Assembly (NCBI GenBank): GCA_964621905.1
Contig: CAZUNG010000004.1
Coordinates: forward strand, 186,001 to 250,000
Reading direction: 5' to 3'
DNA from: Ruminococcus_G sp964621905
GTDB taxonomy: Bacteria; Bacillota; Clostridia; Lachnospirales; Lachnospiraceae
DNA: 64,000 nucleotides
The notes below the pieces were generated by a model that ran no database searches, was not told the DNA's origin, and saw only the letters and a list, made by a program, of their open reading frames with translations. The position numbers and the translations under genes were made by a program. Positions within the stretch are counted from its first letter, which is position 1. Every line of letters begins with the position of its first letter. Below are positions 43,207 to 52,332 of the stretch, in pieces.

Positions 43207-43872
43207 TTATACTCCTATATTTTTCATCACTTTCGTATTCATCAGCACTTTTCCCACCAATGCCACGATAACAGCTGCCACAATCGCCTCCGGAATTCCA
43301 TTAACGGTGATGATGGCTGTGATGGCCGAGTACACCGCATTTGCCGCAATCCCGCTTGCTGCCGCATAACTGTCCCCGAAAAACAGGTAGATCATGTTCA
43401 TGACCAGAAGTGTATTGGTCAGTGCACCGGACAGCCCTGCAAGTGCCAGCCCCAAAATAGAGGTGCCATTCGTCTGCTTTTTGGTCAGCTTCATAACGAG
43501 GCGGTAGACAAAAAACGGCACGACTCCCACAAGGATTCGCGGTACAAAACAGATGATCAGACTGCCGATTCCGCCGCTGTATTCACCCAGAGAGTAAAAC
43601 GGTGTGAATACAAAGGAGGTCACCGACGGATTGATTGTATTGTTTATAAAACTCGTCAGTCCAAATACAAATCCAAGTGCTGCCCCTTTTTTCGGTCCCA
43701 GCATCAGCGATCCGATAATAACCGGGATGTGGATGATGGTTGCCCGCGTAAAGCCGAGCGGAATGTAGCCTAAAAACGGTGTGAAGGCCATGACCAGAAT
43801 CAGTGCAGCGAAAAGTGCCACCTGTGCCATTCCCTTCGTTTTTGAGCTCGTTGCTGTTGATGTGTTATTCAT
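43207..43872 (-). CDS. panT: ECF transporter S component, probably for pantothenate
   Basis: A 221-residue membrane protein with about six helices of the ECF-type substrate-binding fold (MAQVALFAALILVMAFTPFL, IIHIPVIIGSLMLGPKKGA, ALAGLSGALTNTLLVM). It must share an EcfAA'T module encoded elsewhere. Pantothenate is the inferred substrate because the genes on both sides (coaBC and coaX) use pantothenate or its product. Gene symbol is therefore provisional. Confidence 0.8.
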   Translation of the reverse strand: MNNTSTATSSKTKGMAQVALFAALILVMAFTPFLGYIPLGFTRATIIHIPVIIGSLMLGPKKGAALGFVFGLTSFINNTINPSVTSFVFTPFYSLGEYSGGIGSLIICFVPRILVGVVPFFVYRLVMKLTKKQTNGTSILGLALAGLSGALTNTLLVMNMIYLFFGDSYAAASGIAANAVYSAITAIITVNGIPEAIVAAVIVALVGKVLMNTKVMKNIGV

Positions 43873-43934
43873 TTTTTTCCTCCTGTTACTGTTCCTTGTT
43901 CTTTAAGGATACAATACATGTGCCTTTCGGGAAT

Positions 43935-45125
43935 TTACGGGTTACTCATAATTTTATCCAGGATGTGAACGGCAACCTCTTCTTTGCTCATCAAGTCTAG
44001 AGAGATTTCCTCATCCTGTGTAATCAGGGTCACCACATTGGTATTCGCTTCAAATCCAGCTCCGGGTTCTCTTAGATTGTTCGCTACAATCATGTCCAGA
44101 TGCTTTTTTGCAAGCTTGTCCCTGGAATTACCAATTACGTCCTCCGTTTCCATGGAGAATCCACACAGAAACTGATAGGGCTTCTTATGCTCTCCAAGAT
44201 ATTTTATAATGTCCTGTGTCCGTTCCAGCTCGATGGAAAGATTCCCATCTTTTTTCTTCATTTTCTCACCGCTGACCTGACGCGGACGGTAATCTGCCAC
44301 TGCTGCCGCTTTGATCACGATATCCTGATTTGGAAATTCAGCCGTCACCGCGTCAAACATCTCCTGCGCACTGATGACATTGATCAGTTTTACAAAAGGC
44401 GGAGGTGTAAGACTCGTCCTTCCGCTGACGAGCGTCACTTCGGCACCTCTAAGCATTGCAATTCTGGCAACTGCATACCCCATTTTCCCGGAAGAATGAT
44501 TCGTTATATAGCGCACCGGGTCCATCGCCTCCTGCGTCGGGCCGGCTGTCACCAGCAGCCGTTTCCCCCGCATATCTTTTTTAAAAGCGGTCTCCCGCTC
44601 AATATACTCTATCAGCACCTCCGGCTCCGGCATCTTTCCGTCTCCTGTATCCCCGCAGGCAAGTCTTCCCGATGCCGACGGTATCACCTCAAACCCATAC
44701 TGTCTGAGTGTACGCATATTGTCGCGCACGACCGGATTTTCATACATGGCTGTGTTCATCGCAGGCGCAACAATCTTTTTGCGGCGGCAGGCAAGCGCCG
44801 TTGTTGTCAGCATGTCATCCGCTATACCATGTGCAAGCTTTCCGATCACATCGGCAGTAGCCGGGGCGATCATCATCACATCCGCCTGTTTTGCAATCGC
44901 GACATGCTCCACATTGTGCTGGAAATTTCGATCAAATGTATCGGTCAGGCATTTATTGCCCGTCAGCGTCTCAAATGTGACCGGATTAATAAAATGAATA
45001 GCATTCTGTGTCATGATCACATGAACATTTGCATGCTGCTTCACAAGTGCACTGGCAAGAGCAGCACTCTTATAGGCCGCGATCCCTCCGGATACACCAA
45101 GCAACACTGTTTTTCCTTTTAACAT
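43935..45125 (-). CDS. coaBC: Bifunctional phosphopantothenoylcysteine decarboxylase/phosphopantothenate-cysteine ligase
   Basis: Steps two and three of CoA synthesis. The CoaC flavoprotein half (about 1-180) has GVSGGIAAYKSAALA, the PAMNTAMYENP substrate-binding motif and the active-site Cys in LACGDTGDGKMPEP. The CoaB half (about 185-396) has VTAGPTQEAMDPVRYITNHS, SGKMGYAVA and AAVADYRP. The start at 45125 (MLKGKTVLLG) follows AAGGAGAA; the longer reading adds eight residues. First gene of the cluster. Confidence 0.95.
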   Translation of the reverse strand: MLKGKTVLLGVSGGIAAYKSAALASALVKQHANVHVIMTQNAIHFINPVTFETLTGNKCLTDTFDRNFQHNVEHVAIAKQADVMMIAPATADVIGKLAHGIADDMLTTTALACRRKKIVAPAMNTAMYENPVVRDNMRTLRQYGFEVIPSASGRLACGDTGDGKMPEPEVLIEYIERETAFKKDMRGKRLLVTAGPTQEAMDPVRYITNHSSGKMGYAVARIAMLRGAEVTLVSGRTSLTPPPFVKLINVISAQEMFDAVTAEFPNQDIVIKAAAVADYRPRQVSGEKMKKKDGNLSIELERTQDIIKYLGEHKKPYQFLCGFSMETEDVIGNSRDKLAKKHLDMIVANNLREPGAGFEANTNVVTLITQDEEISLDLMSKEEVAVHILDKIMSNP

Positions 45126-45164
45126 CGGATTCTTCTCCTTTTTCTGCATGCAGATTCTTTGATC

Positions 45165-45193
45165 ATTATATAGAAATCATCATGAAATTGCAA
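45165..45193 (-). promoter_or_regulatory. Promoter for coaBC overlapping the DUF2298 gene end
   Basis: TTGCAA (45188-45193), 17-base spacer, TATAAT (45165-45170), minus strand. The -35 lies in the last codons of the DUF2298 gene. Confidence 0.65.
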
Positions 45194-47339
45194 CGATATA
45201 CGTATCATTTCTTTCAAAAACAACCTCTCCCGCCGCTTTCAGCAGGGAATCATTGATCTCGCCATACTTTTCGCGTTCCAGATCTCCGACATAAACATAA
45301 GAAACATCATATTTCTCCAGCATCTCACTCACTTCTTCTTCGTCTTTGGAAGTATAGATGAGCTCTACATCACTTCTTCTTTGATTGAGATCATCGGTAT
45401 CATTTCTCCACAGCCATTCATGTACATACCAGCCAAGTACACAGGGCAGCCCGGTCATGGCTGACACTCTCTGGTATTCAGAATAGCTGTCTCCACACGC
45501 CTCAACGATAACCGGACTGTTATCCACATTTTCATTCAGCCATGCAATGGCCTCTGCATCCGATGGATACTCTTCCGTCAGATATGCTGTCGCATCCAGC
45601 CCCTGGAATCCCGACCGATCGAGCACATCCCCGAACCAGTCAGAGACCGCAGTGCCAAAATATCCAATTGTTGAAAACATACAGATACACCCGAGGATTC
45701 CTGTCACATACAGGGTGCGTGACCGGTTCAAAAGAAATCTTGCCAGAATATAGGCCATGCTGATTCCAAACAGCGTAAATGCCTGATACGTCAGTTTAAA
45801 CATCGTATTCGCCCTTGCAGAGTTTTCTTCATAAATGTCCCGCACATATACGAGTTCCGGAATCAGCACCAGTCCGATGGCACAGAGCGCCAGCCCCGCC
45901 ACAAACAGATCCGAAGGATGCGTCTTTTCCAGCAGATTTCGGAATCTTCCCCGGTACTCTGTCTTTCTGGCATTGCCAATCAGCGTCCAGACCACAAAAA
46001 CGGTACACAGAATTACCGGAAATCCCCACACAACCAACAGTTGTTTGATCGAACTGTGATTCTTCGCCAGTGCAATCCCCGACACCATACTCTCAAACTG
46101 CAGCGCAAACGGCAGTGCTGTCAGCTCCGAGATCAGCAGCATCCAAATACTGTGCAGCATACTGCGTCCAATCGTATATCCCGGAGAAAATTGTCCTTCC
46201 CGCAGATTGCGGTACACGACAACAGCCATGATCACCACAAAATAAATTGGAAAGTCCCAGTAATTTGTAAAATGAAACAGTCCCAGGAAGGCTCCAAACA
46301 TGACGTAATACGGATTTTTCAGGGACTGGACCAGCTGCTGAAACAGCGGGTCTTTTTGCTTCGTCTTTCGCAGCTGAACCGGAGATTTCATAAAAGCATA
46401 GATGATCCCCACAAGACACAGTACAAACATCAGGTTCACAACATGGGCATGCAGGTCCCCAAGTATAAAAGAGTACGCCGGATATTCATGGATGGTACGG
46501 TCACTCCCCTTCGGGTAATAACCAATATAGCGTGTCGAATTTGAAAACCAATAGGTATAGTCGCTGTCGTGTCCCAGAAACTTTCTGAAAAAACGCAGAA
46601 GCGGCCCTGCCAATACATAATGCATATTTCCCGCAAAAGATACGGCTGCTCCCGCCAGAACTCCCACAGGCACTGCCGCACCTGTACGCTTTTTTTGGCC
46701 CGCCTTGGAAGCCCTGTCTTCCCACAGCTGCCTTACAATAGCAAACGGCATCATAAACGCAAATGCTGCAACCATAGTACGCATCACGTTATATGTTTCC
46801 TGTATCCGGGTAACTGTAATTCTGGTCAGGAACACGGCAAAATATTGTCCGCCGTAATAGTAATTGAGGGGTTCTCCGGAGTACCAGATATCAGGAGCCG
46901 GTATCTTTGTGCTGCGCATCATGCTCGCCATAAATCCATAGTCCATGAACTTTTCCGTCCCCTGAGCAGCCGGATGAAAACCTGCCAGATATGTCCACAG
47001 CAAAAACAGCAGCAGAAATAACAATTCTTCACAGATGATCAGTTTCCCGTTTTCCCTTGTGATCCAGAACACGGATTTGCCCTTTTTCAGACGATACCAG
47101 AACATGGCGATATTCAGACCAATCCCCACAAGTACGACAATGACACAGAATGTTGTCGTAAATTCAAATAAACCGGTGCTGCCAAGCAGCCACACAAAAT
47201 ATCCCGGCAGTGCTACTCCCAGAACCTTGGAAAAAATCCACCCGCAGTCACGGTAATTTTTAAACAAAATTGCTGTCAGCGGCATAAATCCCACGCCCAC
47301 CACCAACAGCATCAGCCACCAAATCAGACACGTACCCAT
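45180..47339 (-). CDS. DUF2298 multi-pass membrane protein
   Basis: About 719 residues with 12 or more membrane helices. Family blocks: FHPAAQGTEKFMDYGFMAS, YYYGGQYFAVFLTRIT, YPAYSFILGDLHAHVVNLMF, FHFTNYWDFPIYF and YVRDIYEENSARANTMFKLTYQ. A soluble C-terminal part (about 595-719) resembles the extracytoplasmic end of GT-C-type proteins, so transfer of sugars from a polyprenyl donor is a reasonable guess. The ATG at 47339 is preferred over 47342 for spacing to AAGGAGG. It overlaps the GT2 pseudogene stop, and in relatives a DPM1-like GT2 would supply its lipid-linked sugar. Confidence 0.85.
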   Translation of the reverse strand: MGTCLIWWLMLLVVGVGFMPLTAILFKNYRDCGWIFSKVLGVALPGYFVWLLGSTGLFEFTTTFCVIVVLVGIGLNIAMFWYRLKKGKSVFWITRENGKLIICEELLFLLLFLLWTYLAGFHPAAQGTEKFMDYGFMASMMRSTKIPAPDIWYSGEPLNYYYGGQYFAVFLTRITVTRIQETYNVMRTMVAAFAFMMPFAIVRQLWEDRASKAGQKKRTGAAVPVGVLAGAAVSFAGNMHYVLAGPLLRFFRKFLGHDSDYTYWFSNSTRYIGYYPKGSDRTIHEYPAYSFILGDLHAHVVNLMFVLCLVGIIYAFMKSPVQLRKTKQKDPLFQQLVQSLKNPYYVMFGAFLGLFHFTNYWDFPIYFVVIMAVVVYRNLREGQFSPGYTIGRSMLHSIWMLLISELTALPFALQFESMVSGIALAKNHSSIKQLLVVWGFPVILCTVFVVWTLIGNARKTEYRGRFRNLLEKTHPSDLFVAGLALCAIGLVLIPELVYVRDIYEENSARANTMFKLTYQAFTLFGISMAYILARFLLNRSRTLYVTGILGCICMFSTIGYFGTAVSDWFGDVLDRSGFQGLDATAYLTEEYPSDAEAIAWLNENVDNSPVIVEACGDSYSEYQRVSAMTGLPCVLGWYVHEWLWRNDTDDLNQRRSDVELIYTSKDEEEVSEMLEKYDVSYVYVGDLEREKYGEINDSLLKAAGEVVFERNDTYIVAIS

Positions 47340-48026
47340 CATATCCTCCTTCGCATCGTATGAAATTCAGCTGTTGCCCGGCGTCCCATGGCAATGATTT
47401 TGGGAATGTTGATAGAATTGACCCCGCCCTGGCGTTTCCGAAATGTAATCGGATAGTACCGGACGGTCTTACCTCTTTTTTTATACAGAACACTGACCAT
47501 CACATTTGCCAGATGATAATCTTTTGGGATACTGTGCAGAATTTCCTTCAGCTCATCTGCCCTCATCAGACGAAATGGTGTATTGATATCCTTCATCCAT
47601 ACATGAAAATTAAGCAGCACCACCATGCGCAGTGTCTTTGTTACAATCTTTCTTGAGATTCCATCCTGGCGGTGCTTTCTGCAGCCAAGCAGCAGGCCCG
47701 CAGACGCGCGTTCTTTCCACATCTGTCCGAATTCAGACGGAAGTGTCTGGCCGTCTGAATCCGTCTGAAAAAATCGCATAACGATATCCAAAGAGCACCG
47801 CTGCTCCATGGCCTCCGTTCTTTTTTTGCACTGTCTTAAGATATGGATGCTGCTCTTTCATCTTCAGCAGTATCTCATATGTATTGTCCGTGCTCCCGTC
47901 GTCTATAACAAGCAGACGGCTGCCATTTTGAATGCGGTCAATCACCGGATACCACTGCTGTACGACTGATTCAATATTTTCCGACTCATTATATGCCGGC
48001 ATCACAATCCAAAGAGTATTCATCAT
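47339..48026 (-). pseudogene. Disrupted DPM/DPG-synthase-like GT2 glycosyltransferase
   Basis: Two reading frames together make one glycosyltransferase. Frame one (48026 to about 47775) has WIVMPAYNESENIESVV, LLVIDDGSTDNTYEIL and GGHGAAVLFGYRYA. Frame two (about 47775 to 47339) continues FFQTDSDGQTLPSEF (the DxD region), FRLMRADEL and TFRKRQGGVNSIN. At the junction, between GYRYA and FQTDSDG, I judge from memory of the family that about eight residues are expected, but only four bases are present. A deletion of about 20 bases would explain both the loss and the frame change, more simply than slippage at the TTTTTT run there. Confidence 0.8.
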
Positions 48027-48045
48027 GTCTCCCCGTATTTACCCT

Positions 48046-48081
48046 AAAAAGGGGAAGCTTTGCGTATCGCAGCGTCCCCTT
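48046..48081 (-). terminator. Terminator after the cytidylate-kinase-like gene
   Basis: On the minus strand AAGGGGA/TCCCCTT arms (about 48049-48054 and 48075-48081) with an inner GCAG/CTTTGC part, followed by TTTTT at 48050-48046. It precedes the GT2 gene by 20 bases, leaving no room for a promoter of that gene. Confidence 0.6.
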
Positions 48082-48088
48082 CTCTTCT

Positions 48089-48712
48089 CTATTCTTCAAA
48101 TCTGATTTTTAAATAACTCTTGATCTCTTGCACACATTTTTCAAATCCCAGCTTTCCGCTGTTGATGCAAAGATCGTAGTTTCTTGCATCTGTCCAGTCG
48201 CGCCCCGTATAGTGATGGTAAAAATCACCCCTGTATTTATCCACTTTGGATATATACCGCTCCATCTCTCTCTTTGTCATACTGTTTCTCTCCATTGCCC
48301 GGTCGAAACAAAATTCCCGGTCCGCATGGACAAATACACTTGCAACATTGTCAAAATTGCGGAGCACAAAATCTGCACAGCGTCCGATGATCACGCAGGA
48401 CTCCTGCCGCGCAAGCTGTTTGATAATCTTCGCCTGGTAGTTAAACAGGTTATCATTGGAAACGAACCCATCACATTCCGGATTAATCAGGTCTCCGCTG
48501 TAAACTTTCGTTGTCAGTTTCTGAAGCAGCCCGATATCCAGTCTCTCATCAACCTTCCCGAACAGCTTCTCCGAAATCCCGCTGTCTTCAGATGCCATCC
48601 GAAGAATTTCCCGGTTATAACAGTGGATCCCCAGCTCCTTCGCCAGCATCTCACCGACGGTCTTGCCTCCGCTTCCATACTGTCTGGCAATTGTGATTAC
48701 TACATTTTCCAT
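48089..48712 (-). CDS. Cytidylate-kinase-like family protein
   Basis: P-loop kinase-like protein of 207 residues in the cytidylate-kinase-like (AAA_26) family. P-loop in ITIARQYGSGGKTVGE; later VIIGRCADFVL, a lid-like region DRAMERNSMTKREMERYI, and INSGKLGFEKCVQEI. It is distinct from true Cmk and its substrate is not known. It starts 18 bases after livF, so it may be the last gene of the livHMGF transcript. Confidence 0.85.
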   Translation of the reverse strand: MENVVITIARQYGSGGKTVGEMLAKELGIHCYNREILRMASEDSGISEKLFGKVDERLDIGLLQKLTTKVYSGDLINPECDGFVSNDNLFNYQAKIIKQLARQESCVIIGRCADFVLRNFDNVASVFVHADREFCFDRAMERNSMTKREMERYISKVDKYRGDFYHHYTGRDWTDARNYDLCINSGKLGFEKCVQEIKSYLKIRFEE

Positions 48713-48730
48713 ACCAGTTTTCCCCCTTGC

Positions 48731-49441
48731 CTATTCGCCCAGATATGCTTTTTTAATGGAATCGTCATTTATCAAATCTTTTGCATTTCCGCTCAGAACA
48801 ATATTTCCAGTCTCCAGCACATATGCACGGTCTGCGATCGACAGTGCCTTTTTTGCATTCTGTTCAACCAAAAGTACCGTTGTATTTCCCGCACTCACTT
48901 CCTGGATAATGTCAAAAATCTCGTTGACCAGAATCGGTGACAGACCCATGGACGGTTCATCCATCACGATGATCTTCGGATGGGACATCAGTGCGCGGCC
49001 CATAGCGAGCATCTGCTGTTCTCCTCCCGACAGTGTACCTGCCAGCTGGTTTCTTCGTTCCTCCAGACGCGGAAAACGTTTATAGACCATCTCCAGCGTC
49101 TCATCTATCTCCTGTTTGTCATTCCTGGTATAAGCTCCCATCCGCAGATTCTCATATACACTCAGCTGAGCAAACACCCGGCGGCCTTCCGGAACATGTG
49201 CCATGCCAAGTCCTACGATTTTATGTGCCGGTGTCCTGGTAATGTCCTGCCCCTCAAACGTGACAGAGCCATTTTTCGGAGACAGCAGTCCGGTAATCGT
49301 ATGAAGAATTGTCGTCTTTCCAGCCCCGTTGGCTCCGATCAGTGCGATCACCTCGCCTTCATTTACCTCGAAGGAGACACCCTTGATCGCCTGAATCATG
49401 CCGTAAAATACTTCCAGGTCCTTTACTTCAAGCATTGCCAT
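48731..49441 (-). CDS. livF: Branched-chain amino acid ABC transporter ATPase LivF
   Basis: Second ATPase of the HAAT/Liv uptake system. Walker A GANGAGKTT, signature LSGGEQQML, Walker B KIIVMDEPSMGLSPI and the LivF-specific FYGMIQAIKGVSFEV and HVPEGRRVFAQLSVYENL. 236 residues is typical. AGGAGGAG precedes the ATG. It follows livG by 12 bases. Confidence 0.95.
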   Translation of the reverse strand: MAMLEVKDLEVFYGMIQAIKGVSFEVNEGEVIALIGANGAGKTTILHTITGLLSPKNGSVTFEGQDITRTPAHKIVGLGMAHVPEGRRVFAQLSVYENLRMGAYTRNDKQEIDETLEMVYKRFPRLEERRNQLAGTLSGGEQQMLAMGRALMSHPKIIVMDEPSMGLSPILVNEIFDIIQEVSAGNTTVLLVEQNAKKALSIADRAYVLETGNIVLSGNAKDLINDDSIKKAYLGE

Positions 49442-49453
49442 TCTTTTCTCCTC

Positions 49454-50212
49454 CTATTCTCCCAGATATGCCGTGATAACTTCCGGATTATTCAGTACCT
49501 CACTCGTCTCTCCCTGTGCCAGAACTTCGCCAAAGTTCAGTACGGTCAGCGCCTCGCAGATGCCGGATACCAGTTTCATATCGTGTTCAATGAGCAGAAT
49601 GGTCATATCAAATTTTTTTCTGACAAATTGTATGGTCTCCATCAGCTCGCTGGTCTCATTCGGGTTCATGCCCGCTGCCGGCTCATCCAGCAGAATCAGC
49701 TGAGGATCCGTCGCAAGCGCCCGCGCAATTTCCAGCTTTCTCTGTTTTCCGTAGGGAAGGTTGGCGGCCAGATATCCAGCCTCCTGTTCCAGCCCGAATA
49801 CGCTCAAAAGCTCCATCGCTTTTTCATTCATCTCTTCTTCAACCCTGCGGTATCTCGGCAGACGCAGAATCCCCTCTATCGTCGAATAGTGGTGATGGTT
49901 GTGAAGTCCTACTTTTACATTGTCGAGAACCGGAAGATCTTTAAACAGACGAATATTCTGGAATGTCCGGGCTATTCCCGCCTTATTGATATCAATCGTC
50001 TTTTTTCCGGTGATATCCTTCCCGTCAAGCCTTACAATTCCTTCATCCGGTTTGTACACGCCGGTCAGCAGATTAAAAAATGTTGTTTTCCCGGCCCCGT
50101 TCGGACCGATCAGACCGTACAGCTGCCCTTTCTCAATTTTCATATCCACTGCGTTGACAGCACGCAGACCGCCAAAGGAGATCCCCAGATTTTTTACTTC
50201 TAATAATGCCAT
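49454..50212 (-). CDS. livG: Branched-chain amino acid ABC transporter ATPase LivG
   Basis: Walker A GPNGAGKTT, ARTFQNIRLFKDLPVLDNV (Q-loop region), LPYGKQRKLEIARALATD (divergent signature usual for LivG), Walker B LILLDEPAAGMNPNET and His switch LIEHDMKLV. 252 residues. It starts one base after livM with GGAGG upstream. Confidence 0.95.
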   Translation of the reverse strand: MALLEVKNLGISFGGLRAVNAVDMKIEKGQLYGLIGPNGAGKTTFFNLLTGVYKPDEGIVRLDGKDITGKKTIDINKAGIARTFQNIRLFKDLPVLDNVKVGLHNHHHYSTIEGILRLPRYRRVEEEMNEKAMELLSVFGLEQEAGYLAANLPYGKQRKLEIARALATDPQLILLDEPAAGMNPNETSELMETIQFVRKKFDMTILLIEHDMKLVSGICEALTVLNFGEVLAQGETSEVLNNPEVITAYLGE

Positions 50213-50213
50213 C

Positions 50214-51287
50214 TTACTCAGCCTCCTTCGCCGTCTTCTTTTTCGCAGTCATTCTTCTGAGCGAATGTTTTTCCCGCCACTCAATAGATTTCGGAGCCCA
50301 GTTAAAGAGCATCATAAGGATCAGGACAACGGCATAGATCAGCATACGGTAATCAGAAAGCCCTCTCAGAAGTTCCGGAAGCAGCGTCAGGATCACAGCC
50401 GCAATCATGGAACCCCTCATATTTCCGATGCCGCCAAGCACCACGAATACCAGAACCATAATGGACATATTATATCCGAAGTTTTTTGGCAGTGCCGTCA
50501 GCGTAGACAGGTTGTGTGCATAGAGAACACCTGCAGCACCTGCCAGCGCCGCCGAGACAGAAAAAGCCATCAGTTTATATTTCGTAATATTGATTCCAAT
50601 CGATTCCGCTGCGATCCGGTTGTCGCGAATCGCCATGATTGCACGGCCATCTCTTGAGTTTACCATATTCAGGATAATCACAAGTGTAATCAGGATTAAT
50701 ACAATGCCGATCAGAAATGTGGAGTCCTTCGGCGTTCCCGTGATTCCCTGCGGACCATTGACGATGACCACACCGTCGGGTTCCATGTTAAGCGCCACGG
50801 CATCTTTCATGGAAAAATGAAAACCATTGCTGTCTTTTCCAATAAAAAAAACATTGATGACATTTTTAATGATCTCACCGAATGCAAGTGTGACGATCGC
50901 CAGATAATCTCCTTTCAGCCTGAGAACCGGGATACCGATCAAAATACCGAAAATTCCGGCAAGCACTGCACCAATCAGCAGTGCCAGGAAAAAGCGGAGT
51001 CCCGCAGAAGGAATGATTCCCACCATACATTTTGAAAAGAATGCGCTCGAAAAAGCGCCGATGCACATAAATCCGGCATGGCCAAGGCTCAGTTCTCCGA
51101 GTATCCCTACTGTCAGGTTGAGAGAAAGTGCCAGAATTACATAAACACACAGCGGAACCAAAAGCCCCTGCATCAGGCTTGAAATACTTCCCGCTGAAAC
51201 CAGAATCTGAACGATGATAAATGCCGCAATGACAATACCATACGTTATCATATTGTTTTTTGTTGTCTTATTCATCTTCTTCAACAT
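50214..51287 (-). CDS. livM: Branched-chain amino acid ABC transporter permease LivM
   Basis: Membrane subunit of about 357 residues, eight to ten helices; LGELSLGHAGFMCIGAFSSA and MAIRDNRIAAESIGINITKYKL are the family signatures (EAA-like loop). The start at 51287 has AGGTG at good spacing; a GTG at 51296 overlaps that site. Directly follows livH. Basic tail at the C-terminus. Confidence 0.94.
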   Translation of the reverse strand: MLKKMNKTTKNNMITYGIVIAAFIIVQILVSAGSISSLMQGLLVPLCVYVILALSLNLTVGILGELSLGHAGFMCIGAFSSAFFSKCMVGIIPSAGLRFFLALLIGAVLAGIFGILIGIPVLRLKGDYLAIVTLAFGEIIKNVINVFFIGKDSNGFHFSMKDAVALNMEPDGVVIVNGPQGITGTPKDSTFLIGIVLILITLVIILNMVNSRDGRAIMAIRDNRIAAESIGINITKYKLMAFSVSAALAGAAGVLYAHNLSTLTALPKNFGYNMSIMVLVFVVLGGIGNMRGSMIAAVILTLLPELLRGLSDYRMLIYAVVLILMMLFNWAPKSIEWREKHSLRRMTAKKKTAKEAE

Positions 51288-51296
51288 CGCTTTCAC

Positions 51297-52181
51297 CTAC
51301 ACTTTCTCCTGAATATTTTTGCCCAGAATACCGGTGGGTTTCACGAGCAGCACAATAATCAGCACGGCAAAAACAATCGCATCTGCAAGCTGCGATGAAA
51401 TGTATGCCTTTCCTAAAATTTCAATAATACCCAGGAGGATACCTCCAATCATGGCACCCGGGATCGATCCGATTCCACCGAATACCGCAGCCACAAATGC
51501 TTTGATACCCGGCATGGCGCCAGTATAGGGAGACAGCGAAGGGTATGCAGAACAGAGTAAAACTCCGGCCAGCGCTGCAAGCCCTGAGCCGATCGCAAAT
51601 GTCAGGGCAATTGTCTTGTTGACATTGATTCCCATCAGCTGAGCTGCACCTTTGTCCTCTGATACTGCCAGCATAGCCTGGCCGGATTTGGATTTTCTGA
51701 TAAATAATGTCAGTACAATCATGATGACGATACATGAGACGATCGTAACAATTGTCTCGCCTGTTATGAGCAGCGCACCGTCAGCCAGTGAAATGGCCGG
51801 TATTGTCACAACAGACTTAAAAGATTTTGTATTGGCCCCGAAGATCAGGAGCGCAACATTCTGCAGCAGGTAACTGACACCGATCGCAGTGATCAGCACC
51901 GCCAGCGGCGATGCGGCGTTTCTGAGCGGCCGGTACGCAACACGCTCGATTGTCACACCGAGCACGGTACAGAATACAATTGCAATTAAAATTCCTATAA
52001 TAGGCGAAAGACCCATGTTCGTTGTTGCCAGCAGAACCACATAACCGCCTACCATTATTACATCACCATGCGCAAAGTTCAGCATCTTTGCAATTCCGTA
52101 TACCATGGTGTAACCAAGGGCAATAATCGCATAGACGCTGCCCAGGCTAATGCCATTGATCAAGTAAGATAAAAAGCTCAT
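51297..52181 (-). CDS. livH: Branched-chain amino acid ABC transporter permease LivH
   Basis: Membrane subunit of 294 residues with about eight helices: YLINGISLGSVYAIIALGYT, NFAHGDVIMVGGYV and the EDKGAAQLMGINVNKTIALTF loop that contacts the ATPases. First gene of livHMGF; AGAGGGG precedes the ATG. The periplasmic-type binding protein is encoded 4 kb upstream beyond the nad operon. Confidence 0.95.
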   Translation of the reverse strand: MSFLSYLINGISLGSVYAIIALGYTMVYGIAKMLNFAHGDVIMVGGYVVLLATTNMGLSPIIGILIAIVFCTVLGVTIERVAYRPLRNAASPLAVLITAIGVSYLLQNVALLIFGANTKSFKSVVTIPAISLADGALLITGETIVTIVSCIVIMIVLTLFIRKSKSGQAMLAVSEDKGAAQLMGINVNKTIALTFAIGSGLAALAGVLLCSAYPSLSPYTGAMPGIKAFVAAVFGGIGSIPGAMIGGILLGIIEILGKAYISSQLADAIVFAVLIIVLLVKPTGILGKNIQEKV

Positions 52182-52218
52182 AGCACACCCCTCTGTCGTA
52201 TAATTTTCATAATGCTTT

Positions 52219-52248
52219 ATTATACCACCCCAGCTGACAAATTTTCAA
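52219..52248 (-). promoter_or_regulatory. Promoter of the livHMGF operon
   Basis: TTGAAA (52243-52248), 18-base spacer, TATAAT (52219-52224), minus strand. Confidence 0.65.
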
Positions 52249-52285
52249 GGAAAACCCTATGTTTTCTGGAACTTTTGTATGAAGC

Positions 52286-52322
52286 GACAATGGCTGCCTC
52301 TTTTTTTGAGACAGCCATTGTC
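52286..52322 (-). terminator. Hairpin after niaR, probable end of the nad operon
   Basis: GACAATGGCTG (52286-52296) pairs perfectly with CAGCCATTGTC (52312-52322), with an inner CTC/GAG; the loop is seven T on the plus strand (seven A in the minus-strand RNA). No T-run follows on the minus strand, so it is not a standard intrinsic terminator. Confidence 0.5.
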
Positions 52323-52332
52323 TGATATCCTG

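Noticed and set aside
47765..47795. Programmed ribosomal frameshift at the T6 run in the GT2 gene
   Set aside because: The required shift is +1 and conserved residues are also missing at the junction, which a frameshift would not restore; a small deletion explains both.
48980..50203. Long plus-strand open frame (over 400 codons) opposite livF and livG
   Set aside because: It lies fully antisense to two clear ABC ATPase genes, and its protein is rich in His/Arg/Phe/Ser with no recognisable domain; it is a shadow frame.
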